Notes under the pieces: model-generated
The model's database searches: none
Told to the model about the DNA's origin: nothing
Seen by the model: only the letters and a program-made list of their open reading frames with translations
Position numbers and translations under genes: made by a program
In this document: positions 23,933-32,466 of the stretch, one piece after another
How positions within the stretch are numbered: the first letter of the stretch is position 1
How the letters are laid out: each line of letters opens with the position of its first letter
NCBI GenBank assembly: GCA_001822095.1
Contig: MHPP01000019.1
Coordinates: 1-44,837 of the forward strand
DNA length: 44,837 nucleotides
Direction: 5' to 3'
Origin: Candidatus Staskawiczbacteria bacterium RIFOXYC1_FULL_38_18
GTDB taxonomy: Bacteria; Patescibacteriota; Minisyncoccia; Minisyncoccales; Staskawiczbacteraceae

Positions 23933-24964
23933 ATGTCAAGCATTTTAGACAAAAAACTTAATAAGGATGATGAGATTCTGGATTCCGCCCTAAGGCCCAA
24001 AAAATGGGCTGATTATGTGGGCCAGGACAAAATAAAAGAAAACATCCGCATAATTATAACAGCTGCAAAGCAAAGAGGCCAGAGTCCCGACCATTTGTTG
24101 CTTTACGGAAATTCGGGATTGGGAAAAACAACCTTAGCACAACTTGTTGCCTTGGAAATGGGCAAAGAAATAAAAATAAGTTCTGGCCCGGCAATTGAAA
24201 GAGCGGGAGACTTGGCCGCAATTTTAACAAATTTAAACGAGGGCGATGTTTTGTTTTTAGACGAGATACACAGAATAAGCAGAACGATAGAAGAATACTT
24301 GTATCCGGCAATGGAAGACTATAAGTTAAATCTGATTTTGGGAAAAGGCCCGATGGCGCGCACAATGGAATTAAAACTTCCTAAGTTTACTTTAATTGGA
24401 GCCACAACAAAACCCGGCTCGCTGTCAGCTCCATTAAGAAACCGCTTTGGCGCGACTTTTCAGTTAAATTTTTACACAACCGATGATGTTGAAAAAATTA
24501 TAGCGCGGTCTGCAAATTTATTAAACATAAAAATAAATCCCGAAGCAATAAAAATAATTGCAAGGCGCTCAAGATTTACACCGAGGGTTGCAAACAGGCT
24601 GTTAAGAAGAGTGCGCGACTTTGCCGAAGTGAAACCCTTCGACACGGCTCAGGGCAAGGGCACTATCACCAAAGAGATTGCCGAGTACGCGTTGGAGCAA
24701 TTAGAGGTTGACCATATGGGCTTGGAGCCTGGAGACAAAAATATTTTGCTGGCCCTAATAAACAAATTTAACGGCGGGCCGGTTGGGCTTCAAACTTTGT
24801 CGGCAGCGGCCATGGAAGAAGAAGACACAATTTTGGATATTTACGAGCCATATTTAATGCAAATGGGGTTTTTGGAGCGCACTCCCCGCGGACGCGTTGC
24901 CTCGCGCCTTGCCTACGAACATTTGGGCTTGTTGCATATGCGAAACCAAAACCAGTTAATATAA
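23933..24964 (+). CDS. ruvB: Holliday junction branch migration helicase RuvB
   Basis: LRPKKWADYVGQDKIKENI, LLYGNSGLGKTTLAQLVA, FLDEIHRISRTIEEYLYPAMED, IGATTKPGSLSAPLRNRFG. Confidence 0.96.
   Translation: MSSILDKKLNKDDEILDSALRPKKWADYVGQDKIKENIRIIITAAKQRGQSPDHLLLYGNSGLGKTTLAQLVALEMGKEIKISSGPAIERAGDLAAILTNLNEGDVLFLDEIHRISRTIEEYLYPAMEDYKLNLILGKGPMARTMELKLPKFTLIGATTKPGSLSAPLRNRFGATFQLNFYTTDDVEKIIARSANLLNIKINPEAIKIIARRSRFTPRVANRLLRRVRDFAEVKPFDTAQGKGTITKEIAEYALEQLEVDHMGLEPGDKNILLALINKFNGGPVGLQTLSAAAMEEEDTILDIYEPYLMQMGFLERTPRGRVASRLAYEHLGLLHMRNQNQLI
24635..24655. repeat. Palindromic repeat inserted in frame in ruvB
   Basis: CCCTTCGACACGGCTCAGGGC, encoding PFDTAQG between VRDFAEVK and GTITKEIA. Confidence 0.8.
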
Positions 24965-24970
24965 TATTAA

Positions 24971-25918
24971 ATGGATAAAAAAGTAATAGTTTTTATAATT
25001 TTTATTTTAGTTCCGGCTTTTTGTTTTGCGTTAGAACCCGTTGATATAAACACTGCCACTTTGGAGCAGTTGGACACATTAACGGGAATTGGGCCAAAAT
25101 ATGCCCAAGCAATTATTGACAACAGGCCTTATTCCTCTGTTGATGATTTATTAAGAGTAAACGGAATAGGCGAAAAAACCTTGGAAAAAATAAAATATCA
25201 AGGACTCGCCTATGTGGGCGAGAAATCCGAAATTCTAAATTCGAAATCCGAAACAAATTCAAATGTTCAAAATCTGAATACTGAAAACGTGGCGCCGATA
25301 ATGCCGGCGGTTTATCCGGGCGGAGTGTATATTAACGAAATTTTGCCAAGCCCAAAGGGAGCCGATGAAACAGACGAGTGGATTGAGCTTTATAATTCAA
25401 ATACTTCCGACGTTGATTTGTCGGGATGGAAGATTCAGGACATAAACGGCACGCCATCAAATTTTACAATTCCGGCGGGTACGAAAATTTTAACAAATAA
25501 TTTTTTGGTTTTAAAAAGGCCCGAAACAAAAATAATGTTAAACAATGACGCAGACGGATTAAATCTTTTGACTCCGGACGAAAAAATTATTGATTCTATA
25601 AATTTTACATCTGCCCTAACAGGACAATCTTATAATAAGCCCGGCTCTAAGTGGGCGTGGAGCACAACATTAACTCCGGGTGCGGTGAATATAATTACCG
25701 GCCTTTCGACTCACTATGCTCGCTCAGGGTCTGGCGACTTGTCAAAAGCAAAAAAACCTGATAATAATATAGTTGAAGCAAAAGATTTAACAGCAGGTTT
25801 AAGCCAGCCAGCGGAGAGCTTGGGAAACCCCTGGCCTTTATTTTTTACAGCTCTGGCAATTACTATAATTTCAGCTTTTATTGTATTATTTATAAAATTA
25901 AAAATTACAAAAATTTAA
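24971..25918 (+). CDS. Secreted/membrane-anchored protein with ComEA-like HhH and lamin-tail-like domain
   Basis: Signal peptide; VDINTATLEQLDTLTGIGPKYAQAIIDNRPYSSVDDLLRVNGIGEKTLEKIK; YINEILPSPKGADETDEWIELYNSNTSDVDLSGWKIQD; C-terminal TM. Confidence 0.88.
   Translation: MDKKVIVFIIFILVPAFCFALEPVDINTATLEQLDTLTGIGPKYAQAIIDNRPYSSVDDLLRVNGIGEKTLEKIKYQGLAYVGEKSEILNSKSETNSNVQNLNTENVAPIMPAVYPGGVYINEILPSPKGADETDEWIELYNSNTSDVDLSGWKIQDINGTPSNFTIPAGTKILTNNFLVLKRPETKIMLNNDADGLNLLTPDEKIIDSINFTSALTGQSYNKPGSKWAWSTTLTPGAVNIITGLSTHYARSGSGDLSKAKKPDNNIVEAKDLTAGLSQPAESLGNPWPLFFTALAITIISAFIVLFIKLKITKI
25702..25729. repeat. Palindromic repeat variant inside the ComEA-like gene
   Basis: CCTTTCGACTCACTATGCTCGCTCAGGG, encoding LSTHYARSG in the linker before the C-terminal TM. 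Confidence 0.65.
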
Positions 25919-25922
25919 AATT

Positions 25923-26648
25923 ATGTCAGGACATAGTCACGCAAAAACAGTCATGGCCACAAAAATGGCCAATGACGCAAAAAAGGGCAAAATATATTCT
26001 AAATACGGCAGATTGATTACAATAGCCGTAAAAGACGGGGGAGGCTCGGGCGACCCGGAAAAAAATTCCAAACTCAAGGCTATGATAGAACAGGCCAAGG
26101 GCATGAACATGCCAAAGGAAAATATCGAAAGAGCAATTAAAAAGGGGACAGGAGAATTGGCCGGCGAAAGCTTGGAAGAGGTTTCCTATGAAGGATTTGG
26201 CCCAGGAGGAATTGCTTTAATAATTGACGGAATTACAGACAACTCAAACAGGACTCTTGGCGAAGTAAAGTCTATTTTAAATCAAAACGGGGGAAAAATG
26301 GCTGGCGAGGGCGCTGTCAGGTGGATGTTTGACAGAAAAGGAGTTATTACAATTTTAGGAGAAGGCAAATCAAAAGATGACTTGGAAATGCTGGCCATTG
26401 AGCTTGGCGCCGATGACATCAAAGAAGCCGGCGCTAATTTAGACATTTACACAAAAGTTGAGGATTTTGAGCCCGTAAAAAAAGCTTTGGGAGAAAAACA
26501 AATTAAAATTGAATCCGCAAGCTTAGATCATATTCCCAAAGAAGAGGTTGAACTCTCCGAGAAAGACAAGGTGGCCGCCGAAAGACTTTTTGAGGCGCTA
26601 GACGACAACGATGCAGTTAATGAGATTTACTCAAACCAAAAAAATTAA
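25923..26648 (+). CDS. yebC: YebC/PmpR-family regulatory protein
   Basis: SGHSHAKTVMATKMANDAKKGKIYSKYGRLITIAVKDGG ... PKENIERAIKKGTGE. Confidence 0.95.
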   Translation: MSGHSHAKTVMATKMANDAKKGKIYSKYGRLITIAVKDGGGSGDPEKNSKLKAMIEQAKGMNMPKENIERAIKKGTGELAGESLEEVSYEGFGPGGIALIIDGITDNSNRTLGEVKSILNQNGGKMAGEGAVRWMFDRKGVITILGEGKSKDDLEMLAIELGADDIKEAGANLDIYTKVEDFEPVKKALGEKQIKIESASLDHIPKEEVELSEKDKVAAERLFEALDDNDAVNEIYSNQKN

Positions 26649-26658
26649 AAATAATCTC

Positions 26659-26684
26659 ACACCCGTACACCGGTGTACGGGTGT
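26659..26684. repeat. 26-nt perfect palindrome
   Basis: ACACCCGTACACCGGTGTACGGGTGT. Confidence 0.9.
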
Positions 26685-26687
26685 ACA

Positions 26688-26720
26688 AAAAAATCAGCGA
26701 TTAATGGTCGCTGATTTTTT
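26688..26720. terminator. Bidirectional intrinsic terminator
   Basis: AAAAAATCAGCGA-ttaatgg-TCGCTGATTTTTT. Confidence 0.85.
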
Positions 26721-26725
26721 ATGAT

Positions 26726-27085
26726 TTATTTTCCTTCCTCTGTCTCAAAAATTTGGCTCAGTTGTTTAATCAGTATTTTTTGAGTACGTTTAGCCGCCAC
26801 GCTATATATTTTTGTCCATTTTTTCCCAGCCTCAAGGATAGAACGACTGGCTTCATCATATGTCGCAAACCCAGTTTCAGATTTTGCCTTTTCGGTAGCA
26901 GCCTGCATTGTGCAAGCCGCTGCTGTTTTAGTCGCAACCGACAAAGCGGCTTCCTCAAAAGAAATTTCTCCCTCTCCTTCAAATTCAGACAAACGTTCTT
27001 TTTCTCTTTATATTTGAGTTGGAATATCCCAAGCTTTTATATTTACTATTTCTTCGTCTGTAAAATGTTTTTCTGTTTCTTCCAT
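26726..27085 (-). pseudogene. Small hypothetical gene interrupted by an in-frame TAA (27008-27010)
   Basis: ATG at 27085: MEETEKHFTDEEIVNIKAWDIPTQI*REKERLSEFEGEGEISFEEAALSVATK...; the ORF track reports only the downstream part from a TTG start. Confidence 0.6.
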
Positions 27086-27233
27086 AATTTTAAATTATAT
27101 TTTAGTAATTTTGTATTTATTCCGACCTTTAAAATTTTAATCTTACCTAATAATACCCCTCCCCAGTGGGCGTTTGTAAATAGCAAATTGGATTTTGTGG
27201 TATAATTTAGCATAAGTTAAAAAATACAAAAAT

Positions 27234-28082
27234 ATGGTAAAAAAAATAATAAAAACTGAAAAATTAATTATTAATTTTGAGAACGAACCTGTCCGGAGGA
27301 TTTGGGATACAAAAAAAGAAAAATGGTTTTTTTCGGTTATTGATATTATCGCAATTTTAACTGGTAGCACAATACCAAAAAGATATTGGTCAGATCTAAA
27401 AATAAAATTGAAGCAAGAAGGAAGTGAGGTGTACGAGAAAATCGTACAACTGAAATTTATAGCTCACGATGGAAAATTCTATTTGACTGATGCCGCTGAT
27501 GTGGAAACCCTGCTCCGCCTGATACAATCTATTCCGTCTCCCAAAGCAGAACCATTTAAAATGTGGCTGGCAAAAGTTGGCTATGAAAGATTACAGGAAA
27601 CCGTGAATCCGGAATTAGCAGTTAATAGAGCGAGAAATCATTGGAAACAAGTGGGCAGGTCGGAAAAATGGATTGAACAAAGAATGCGCGGACAGGAAAC
27701 GAGAAATAAATTGACTGATTATTGGAAAGACAGCGAGGTCAAAGAGGGTTTTGAATATGCAAAATTAACAGATATAATACACAAAGAGTGGAGCGGACTA
27801 ACCACAGGACAGCACAAAAAAGTTAAGAACCTAAAAGGGCACAATTTAAGAGATAATATGACTGAGGCGGAATTAATTTTTACCGCCTTGGCAGAGTTAT
27901 CAACCACACGGATTGCAAAAACCGATAAAGCAAAAGGATATAATGAAAACGCAAAAGCGGGGCACAGGGGCGGACGGATTGCCGGCGACGCAAGAAAAGC
28001 ACTTGAGCAACAAACCGGCGAAAAAGTGGTAAGCCCGCAAAACTTTTTACCTTCGCAAAAAAATATAAAAAAACTAAAATGA
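27234..28082 (+). CDS. BRO-N / DinD-like phage antirepressor-type protein
   Basis: PVRRIWDTKKEKWFFSVIDIIAILTGSTIPKRYWSDLKIKLKQEGSEVYEKIVQLKF...DVETLLRLIQSIPSPKAEPFKMWLAKVGYERLQETVNPELAVNRAR. Confidence 0.88.
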   Translation: MVKKIIKTEKLIINFENEPVRRIWDTKKEKWFFSVIDIIAILTGSTIPKRYWSDLKIKLKQEGSEVYEKIVQLKFIAHDGKFYLTDAADVETLLRLIQSIPSPKAEPFKMWLAKVGYERLQETVNPELAVNRARNHWKQVGRSEKWIEQRMRGQETRNKLTDYWKDSEVKEGFEYAKLTDIIHKEWSGLTTGQHKKVKNLKGHNLRDNMTEAELIFTALAELSTTRIAKTDKAKGYNENAKAGHRGGRIAGDARKALEQQTGEKVVSPQNFLPSQKNIKKLK

Positions 28083-28570
28083 TTATTTTAGGCGTTGACC
28101 CTGGGTCGGTAATCACGGGTTATTCTATTCTCAAAAAAAATAAAGACCGGAGTTTGGAGGTTGTTGATTTTGGGTGCATAATAACAGAAAAAAACTTTAC
28201 AACAGGGGAGCGGTTAAAAAAAATACACGGGGATATAAAAAAACTAATAGAAAAACACAAGCCGGACGTAATGTCTGTTGAAACCCTGTTTTTCTTTAAG
28301 AACGTAAAAACAGTTATGCCCGTAAGTCAAACAAAAGGCGTCATCTTGCTGGCCGGAGCGGAAAAAAAATTACAGGTTATGGAGTTTACGCCTCTGCAAA
28401 TTAAGATGGCTATTTGCGGGTATGGTAGGGCTGAAAAAAAACAAATGCAGAAGATGATAGAAGAAACCGTTAATTTAAAAAGTTTTGACTTTAAAAAAAA
28501 TTTTAGAAAAAGAGACGACGCTTTTGATGCGATTGGCGTGGCAATTTGCGCAGCAATAAAAAGTTACTAG
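28079..28570 (+). CDS. ruvC: Crossover junction endodeoxyribonuclease RuvC
   Basis: MIILGVDPGSVITGYSIL, VETLFFFKNVKTVMPVSQTKGVILL, KRDDAFDAIGVAICA. Confidence 0.95.
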   Translation: MIILGVDPGSVITGYSILKKNKDRSLEVVDFGCIITEKNFTTGERLKKIHGDIKKLIEKHKPDVMSVETLFFFKNVKTVMPVSQTKGVILLAGAEKKLQVMEFTPLQIKMAICGYGRAEKKQMQKMIEETVNLKSFDFKKNFRKRDDAFDAIGVAICAAIKSY

Positions 28571-28602
28571 CCCTAGGGTTAGTGTTGTGGAGAAACAAAG
28601 CC

Positions 28603-28630
28603 TTGACAATACTTTTGAAAAAAATATAAT
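28603..28630 (+). promoter_or_regulatory. Consensus sigma70-type promoter
   Basis: TTGACA-N16-TATAAT. Confidence 0.8.
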
Positions 28631-28670
28631 AAGGCAAATAGAATATTAAAATAAAATTAAAATAAAAAAA

Positions 28671-28826
28671 ATGGAAGAGGAATTTTTAACCAGGTTAATA
28701 AATTCGGACGATGATTTTGATGACGATGGCGCTTGGGATGACGACGACACAGAAAAAGAGGGTGCTGATGATGAAACTGACGATGACGAAGAAGAAAACC
28801 TGCCCGGCGAGTCGGAAGAAGAATAA
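28671..28826 (+). CDS. Hyper-acidic 51-aa protein (missed by the ORF track)
   Basis: MEEEFLTRLINSDDDFDDDGAWDDDDTEKEGADDETDDDEEENLPGESEEE*; consensus promoter upstream, terminator downstream. Confidence 0.75.
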   Translation: MEEEFLTRLINSDDDFDDDGAWDDDDTEKEGADDETDDDEEENLPGESEEE

Positions 28827-28835
28827 TTTTAACGC

Positions 28836-28875
28836 AATAAAGTAAAACCCGCATTATCGCGGGTTTTACTTTATT
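28836..28875. terminator. Intrinsic terminator, 17-bp stem
   Basis: AATAAAGTAAAACCCGC-attatc-GCGGGTTTTACTTTATT. Confidence 0.9.
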
Positions 28876-28955
28876 AATATAAATCTTGCTTTTTTAGGTT
28901 TATTGTAATTAAATAGATAGAATACAACTGATAGTAAAACTTTTGCAACGCCGGT

Positions 28956-31166
28956 ATGGCCAAAAAAAATTTCCCTTTAAAAAATTTAAAAGAGTTTTTA
29001 GCCAGGCATAATATTAAAAAATATTTAGCATATTTTTGTTTGACTGGATTTTTGTTTTTTGTTTTGTTGTTTTTTTATTACACCTGGGATTTGCCAAAAC
29101 CTGAAAAGTTTACGGAAACGCCGTTTATCCAATCGACCAAAATTTATGACAGGACGGGCAGGGTTGTTTTATACGATATTTTTGGTGAAGAAAAAAGGCA
29201 AATAGTCCCTTTTAATAAAATTTCAGATCATTTAAAACAAGCTGTTTTAACCTCTGAAGACGCCAGGTTTTACCAGCATGGAGGCATTGATTTTGAAGGA
29301 ATTTTAAGGGCTGTCTGGGTTGATTTGCTTTCTCAGGCAAGAAGCCAGGGCGGGTCAACAATAACCCAGCAGCTTATCAGAACAGTTTATCTAACCGGGC
29401 AAAAGAGCATATCAAGAAAAATAAGGGAGATTGTTTTAAGCATAGAATTGGAGCAAAAATATTCTAAGGACCAGATTTTTGAATGGTATTTAAACGCCAT
29501 TCCCTTTGGAGAAAACGCTTACGGAGCAGAATCGGCAAGCCAAACCTATTTTAGCAAACCCGCCTCCGATTTGTCTCTTGCCCAAGCGGCAACGCTGACG
29601 TCGCTGATACCGGCTCCCAGCCATTATTCTCCATACGGCCCCAATAAGGCAGAATTGTTGCAAAAAAAGGACTCTGTTTTGGAAAGAATGAAAAAAAATG
29701 GATATATTACAACAGAAGAAATGGAAGAAGCTAAAAAAGAAAAAATTGTATTTTCCGAGACCACAAATTCTATAAAAGCCCCTGATTTTGTTTTATATAT
29801 AAAAAAATATTTGGACGATAAATACGGCGAGGATTATTTAAGGGAAAGGGGATTGAGAATATACAGCACGCTGGATTGGGATCTTCAGCAATATATGGAA
29901 AAAACAATTAAAGAATCCGACAAATCGCTTAAAAGTAAAAACGCAAACAATGCCGCGGCAGCAGCTATTAACCCCAAAACAGGTGAAATTTTGGCCCTTG
30001 TTGGCTCAAAGGATTACTTTGCAAAACCCTACCCTGAAGGGTGCGATGAAAAAGGCCCAAATGCCTGCTTGTTTGCTCCTAAATATGATGTGGCAACGAT
30101 GGGCAAAAGGCAGCCAGGATCTTCATTCAAACCTATTGTTTACGCAACCGCCTTTAAAAAAGGGTTCACGCCCAACACCATATTATGGGACGTAAACACA
30201 GAATTCAACCCAAATTGCCCCCCCGATGGCACTGGGATAACAGATCAATATGGCTTGAAGTGTTATAGCCCCCAAGATTATGACGGAGGAAACCGGGGGC
30301 CGGTAACAATGCGCCAAGCCCTAGACCAATCCCTTAATATCCCAGCCGTAGAAACATTATATTTAACGGGCATTTACGACTCGCTTCAAACCGCCAGGGA
30401 TTTGGGCATTACTACGCTAACAGACATTAACAATTATGGGCTTTCTCTTGTACTAGGCGGCGGAGATGTTAACTTGCTGGAAATGACATCTGCTTACGGA
30501 GTTTTTGCGGCAGAGGGCATATATATTCCCCCAATAAGCATATTAAAAATAACTGATTCGGACGGAAATATTATTGAAGAAAATAAAAAACAGCCCACAA
30601 AAGTTTTAGACACGCAGATTGCGAGGACTGTTAATAATGTTCTGTCTGATAATAATGCAAGGGCCCCGATTTTTGGATTTAATTCTCCGTTATATTTTCC
30701 AAATTACCAGGTTGCAGCCAAAACAGGCACAACCCAAAATTTTGTGGACGGATGGACAATGGGATATGCCCCTTCTATTGCTGTTGGCGTTTGGGTTGGC
30801 AACAACAATAATGTTCCCACGAGAGACGAGGGCATTGGGTTGGCTGCGCCGATATGGCATAAAATTATGGAAAAAGTATTGTTATCCCAGCCGGCTGAAA
30901 ATTTCAACCCGCCTGAACCAATAACCACTGGCAGAAACCCTGCCTTGTTGGGCCAGTTGCCAACAGGAGACACAAATACAATACTATATTATGTTGATAA
31001 AAATAATCCGCTTGGCTCTTCCCCACAAAACCCCGCCTCTGACCCTCAATATTTTATGTGGCAGGCGGCAATTAATAATTGGCTGTCAAAAAATAATACA
31101 GCCCTAAATTCAATCGACACGGCTTCAAACAGTACAAACAAAACAGTTGACGTCAAGTTGCCTTAA
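28956..31166 (+). CDS. Class A penicillin-binding protein (transglycosylase/transpeptidase)
   Basis: TSEDARFYQHGGIDFEGILRA, GGSTITQQLIRTVYL, QPGSSFKPIVYATAF, AAKTGTTQNFVDGWTMGY. Confidence 0.95.
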   Translation: MAKKNFPLKNLKEFLARHNIKKYLAYFCLTGFLFFVLLFFYYTWDLPKPEKFTETPFIQSTKIYDRTGRVVLYDIFGEEKRQIVPFNKISDHLKQAVLTSEDARFYQHGGIDFEGILRAVWVDLLSQARSQGGSTITQQLIRTVYLTGQKSISRKIREIVLSIELEQKYSKDQIFEWYLNAIPFGENAYGAESASQTYFSKPASDLSLAQAATLTSLIPAPSHYSPYGPNKAELLQKKDSVLERMKKNGYITTEEMEEAKKEKIVFSETTNSIKAPDFVLYIKKYLDDKYGEDYLRERGLRIYSTLDWDLQQYMEKTIKESDKSLKSKNANNAAAAAINPKTGEILALVGSKDYFAKPYPEGCDEKGPNACLFAPKYDVATMGKRQPGSSFKPIVYATAFKKGFTPNTILWDVNTEFNPNCPPDGTGITDQYGLKCYSPQDYDGGNRGPVTMRQALDQSLNIPAVETLYLTGIYDSLQTARDLGITTLTDINNYGLSLVLGGGDVNLLEMTSAYGVFAAEGIYIPPISILKITDSDGNIIEENKKQPTKVLDTQIARTVNNVLSDNNARAPIFGFNSPLYFPNYQVAAKTGTTQNFVDGWTMGYAPSIAVGVWVGNNNNVPTRDEGIGLAAPIWHKIMEKVLLSQPAENFNPPEPITTGRNPALLGQLPTGDTNTILYYVDKNNPLGSSPQNPASDPQYFMWQAAINNWLSKNNTALNSIDTASNSTNKTVDVKLP

Positions 31167-32280
31167 TTGGCATTACCACATAAATATAACTCGCATCTCC
31201 AACGGGTTTTAGTATACACGCGCCGTCTTCTTTGCTTAGCTCAAATATAACTTCTGAGCTTTTTATGTTAAGCAATCCATCCACTAAAAATTTATAATTA
31301 AATGATGTTTCAATTGCCTCCCCCTCTATTTTTGCAGAAATATTTGAATGGCTTTCTCCAACATCATAATCTTTTGACGATATTTCAACCTCTTTGGCGC
31401 CGGCACTTACGGAAATTTTTACTTCATTAATTTTCCCTGAAAAAAGAGCGGCGGCTTTGATTTGGTTTAAAAATTCGTCTCTCCTCAGCGTTAGTTTTGT
31501 CTTAAATTTTTTGGGTATAATTTCTTCATAATTAGGGTACTCTCCTTCAATAAGCCTAGAGGTAATTTGCACTGCCGGGTGCTGAATTTCTTTCATTGGA
31601 AGTTCAAATATTGTTTGGCTTGGAGAAAAATATATTTTTACTCTTCCTTCTTTTCCGCTTAAAATATTAATTATTTCTCTTGCTGGTTTTTGCGGAAGAA
31701 TAAAGGAAACGTCTCCCTTCGCGGATACTCCCTCCATGGTAATACTTTTTTCCGCAAGTCTGAAGCTGTCAGTGGCCGCAATTTTTACTATATTTTTTGA
31801 AAAAATAAAATATATTCCTGATATTTCTGGCCTTGATTGGGACGGGGAAGCAATATCAACTATTTGGGACAACCCATAGCACAATTTTTCGTTGTCAACT
31901 TCCAAATATTCTAAATTATTAAATTCCGGGATAATCGGAAATTCCTCGGGATTAAACCCCTGAATTTGATTTTTAAAATTTTTGCACTCTATAGTCAAAC
32001 TTTGGTTTTTTTCTTCCAAAATTACCTTTTCGTTGGGCAGCAAAGAAACAAAATTTGATAAAAGTTTGGCAGGAACTACCGCTTTGCCCTTTTTTATAAT
32101 TTTAACTAAAATCCAAAATTTTATTGCGGCCTCCAAATCTGTTGAGCTCAAGCTTAAAAAATTATCCTCTGTATTAATTAAAACATTATCTAAAATTGGC
32201 AAAGACAGGTTTTTTCCGACTATTCTTTCAACAACACATAGCCCATTTTTTAAGTTTTCTTTTAAAACTTCTATTTTCAT
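31153..32280 (-). CDS. dnaN: DNA polymerase III beta subunit (sliding clamp)
   Basis: MKIEVLKENLKNGLCVVERIVGKNLSLPILDNVLI ... PQKPAREIINIL; C-terminal YVVMPIKAT. Confidence 0.92.
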   Translation of the reverse strand: MKIEVLKENLKNGLCVVERIVGKNLSLPILDNVLINTEDNFLSLSSTDLEAAIKFWILVKIIKKGKAVVPAKLLSNFVSLLPNEKVILEEKNQSLTIECKNFKNQIQGFNPEEFPIIPEFNNLEYLEVDNEKLCYGLSQIVDIASPSQSRPEISGIYFIFSKNIVKIAATDSFRLAEKSITMEGVSAKGDVSFILPQKPAREIINILSGKEGRVKIYFSPSQTIFELPMKEIQHPAVQITSRLIEGEYPNYEEIIPKKFKTKLTLRRDEFLNQIKAAALFSGKINEVKISVSAGAKEVEISSKDYDVGESHSNISAKIEGEAIETSFNYKFLVDGLLNIKSSEVIFELSKEDGACILKPVGDASYIYVVMPIKAT

Positions 32281-32466
32281 TTTTTTAATATAAATATTAA
32301 TTAATATATTATTAATTTATTGTTATTAGTGTTGCTGTTTTTTGTGTTTTCCCTGTGTGTTTTAGTGGATATGTTGGGGAAAACATATTTATATTAAGGA
32401 ATAAATTTTTTGTTGTTTTTATTGCTGTTTTTTTATTATACATTTTTGCCTCGTTTTTAATATTAT

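Noticed and set aside
27008-27010. Stop-codon reassignment as explanation for the in-frame stop
   Set aside because: The stop is TAA, while known CPR reassignments use TGA; core genes here end normally at TAA/TAG.
28657-28854. Minus-strand 65-aa ORF rich in His/Arg
   Set aside because: Antisense of the hyper-acidic 51-aa ORF; the plus-strand unit has a promoter, start and terminator.
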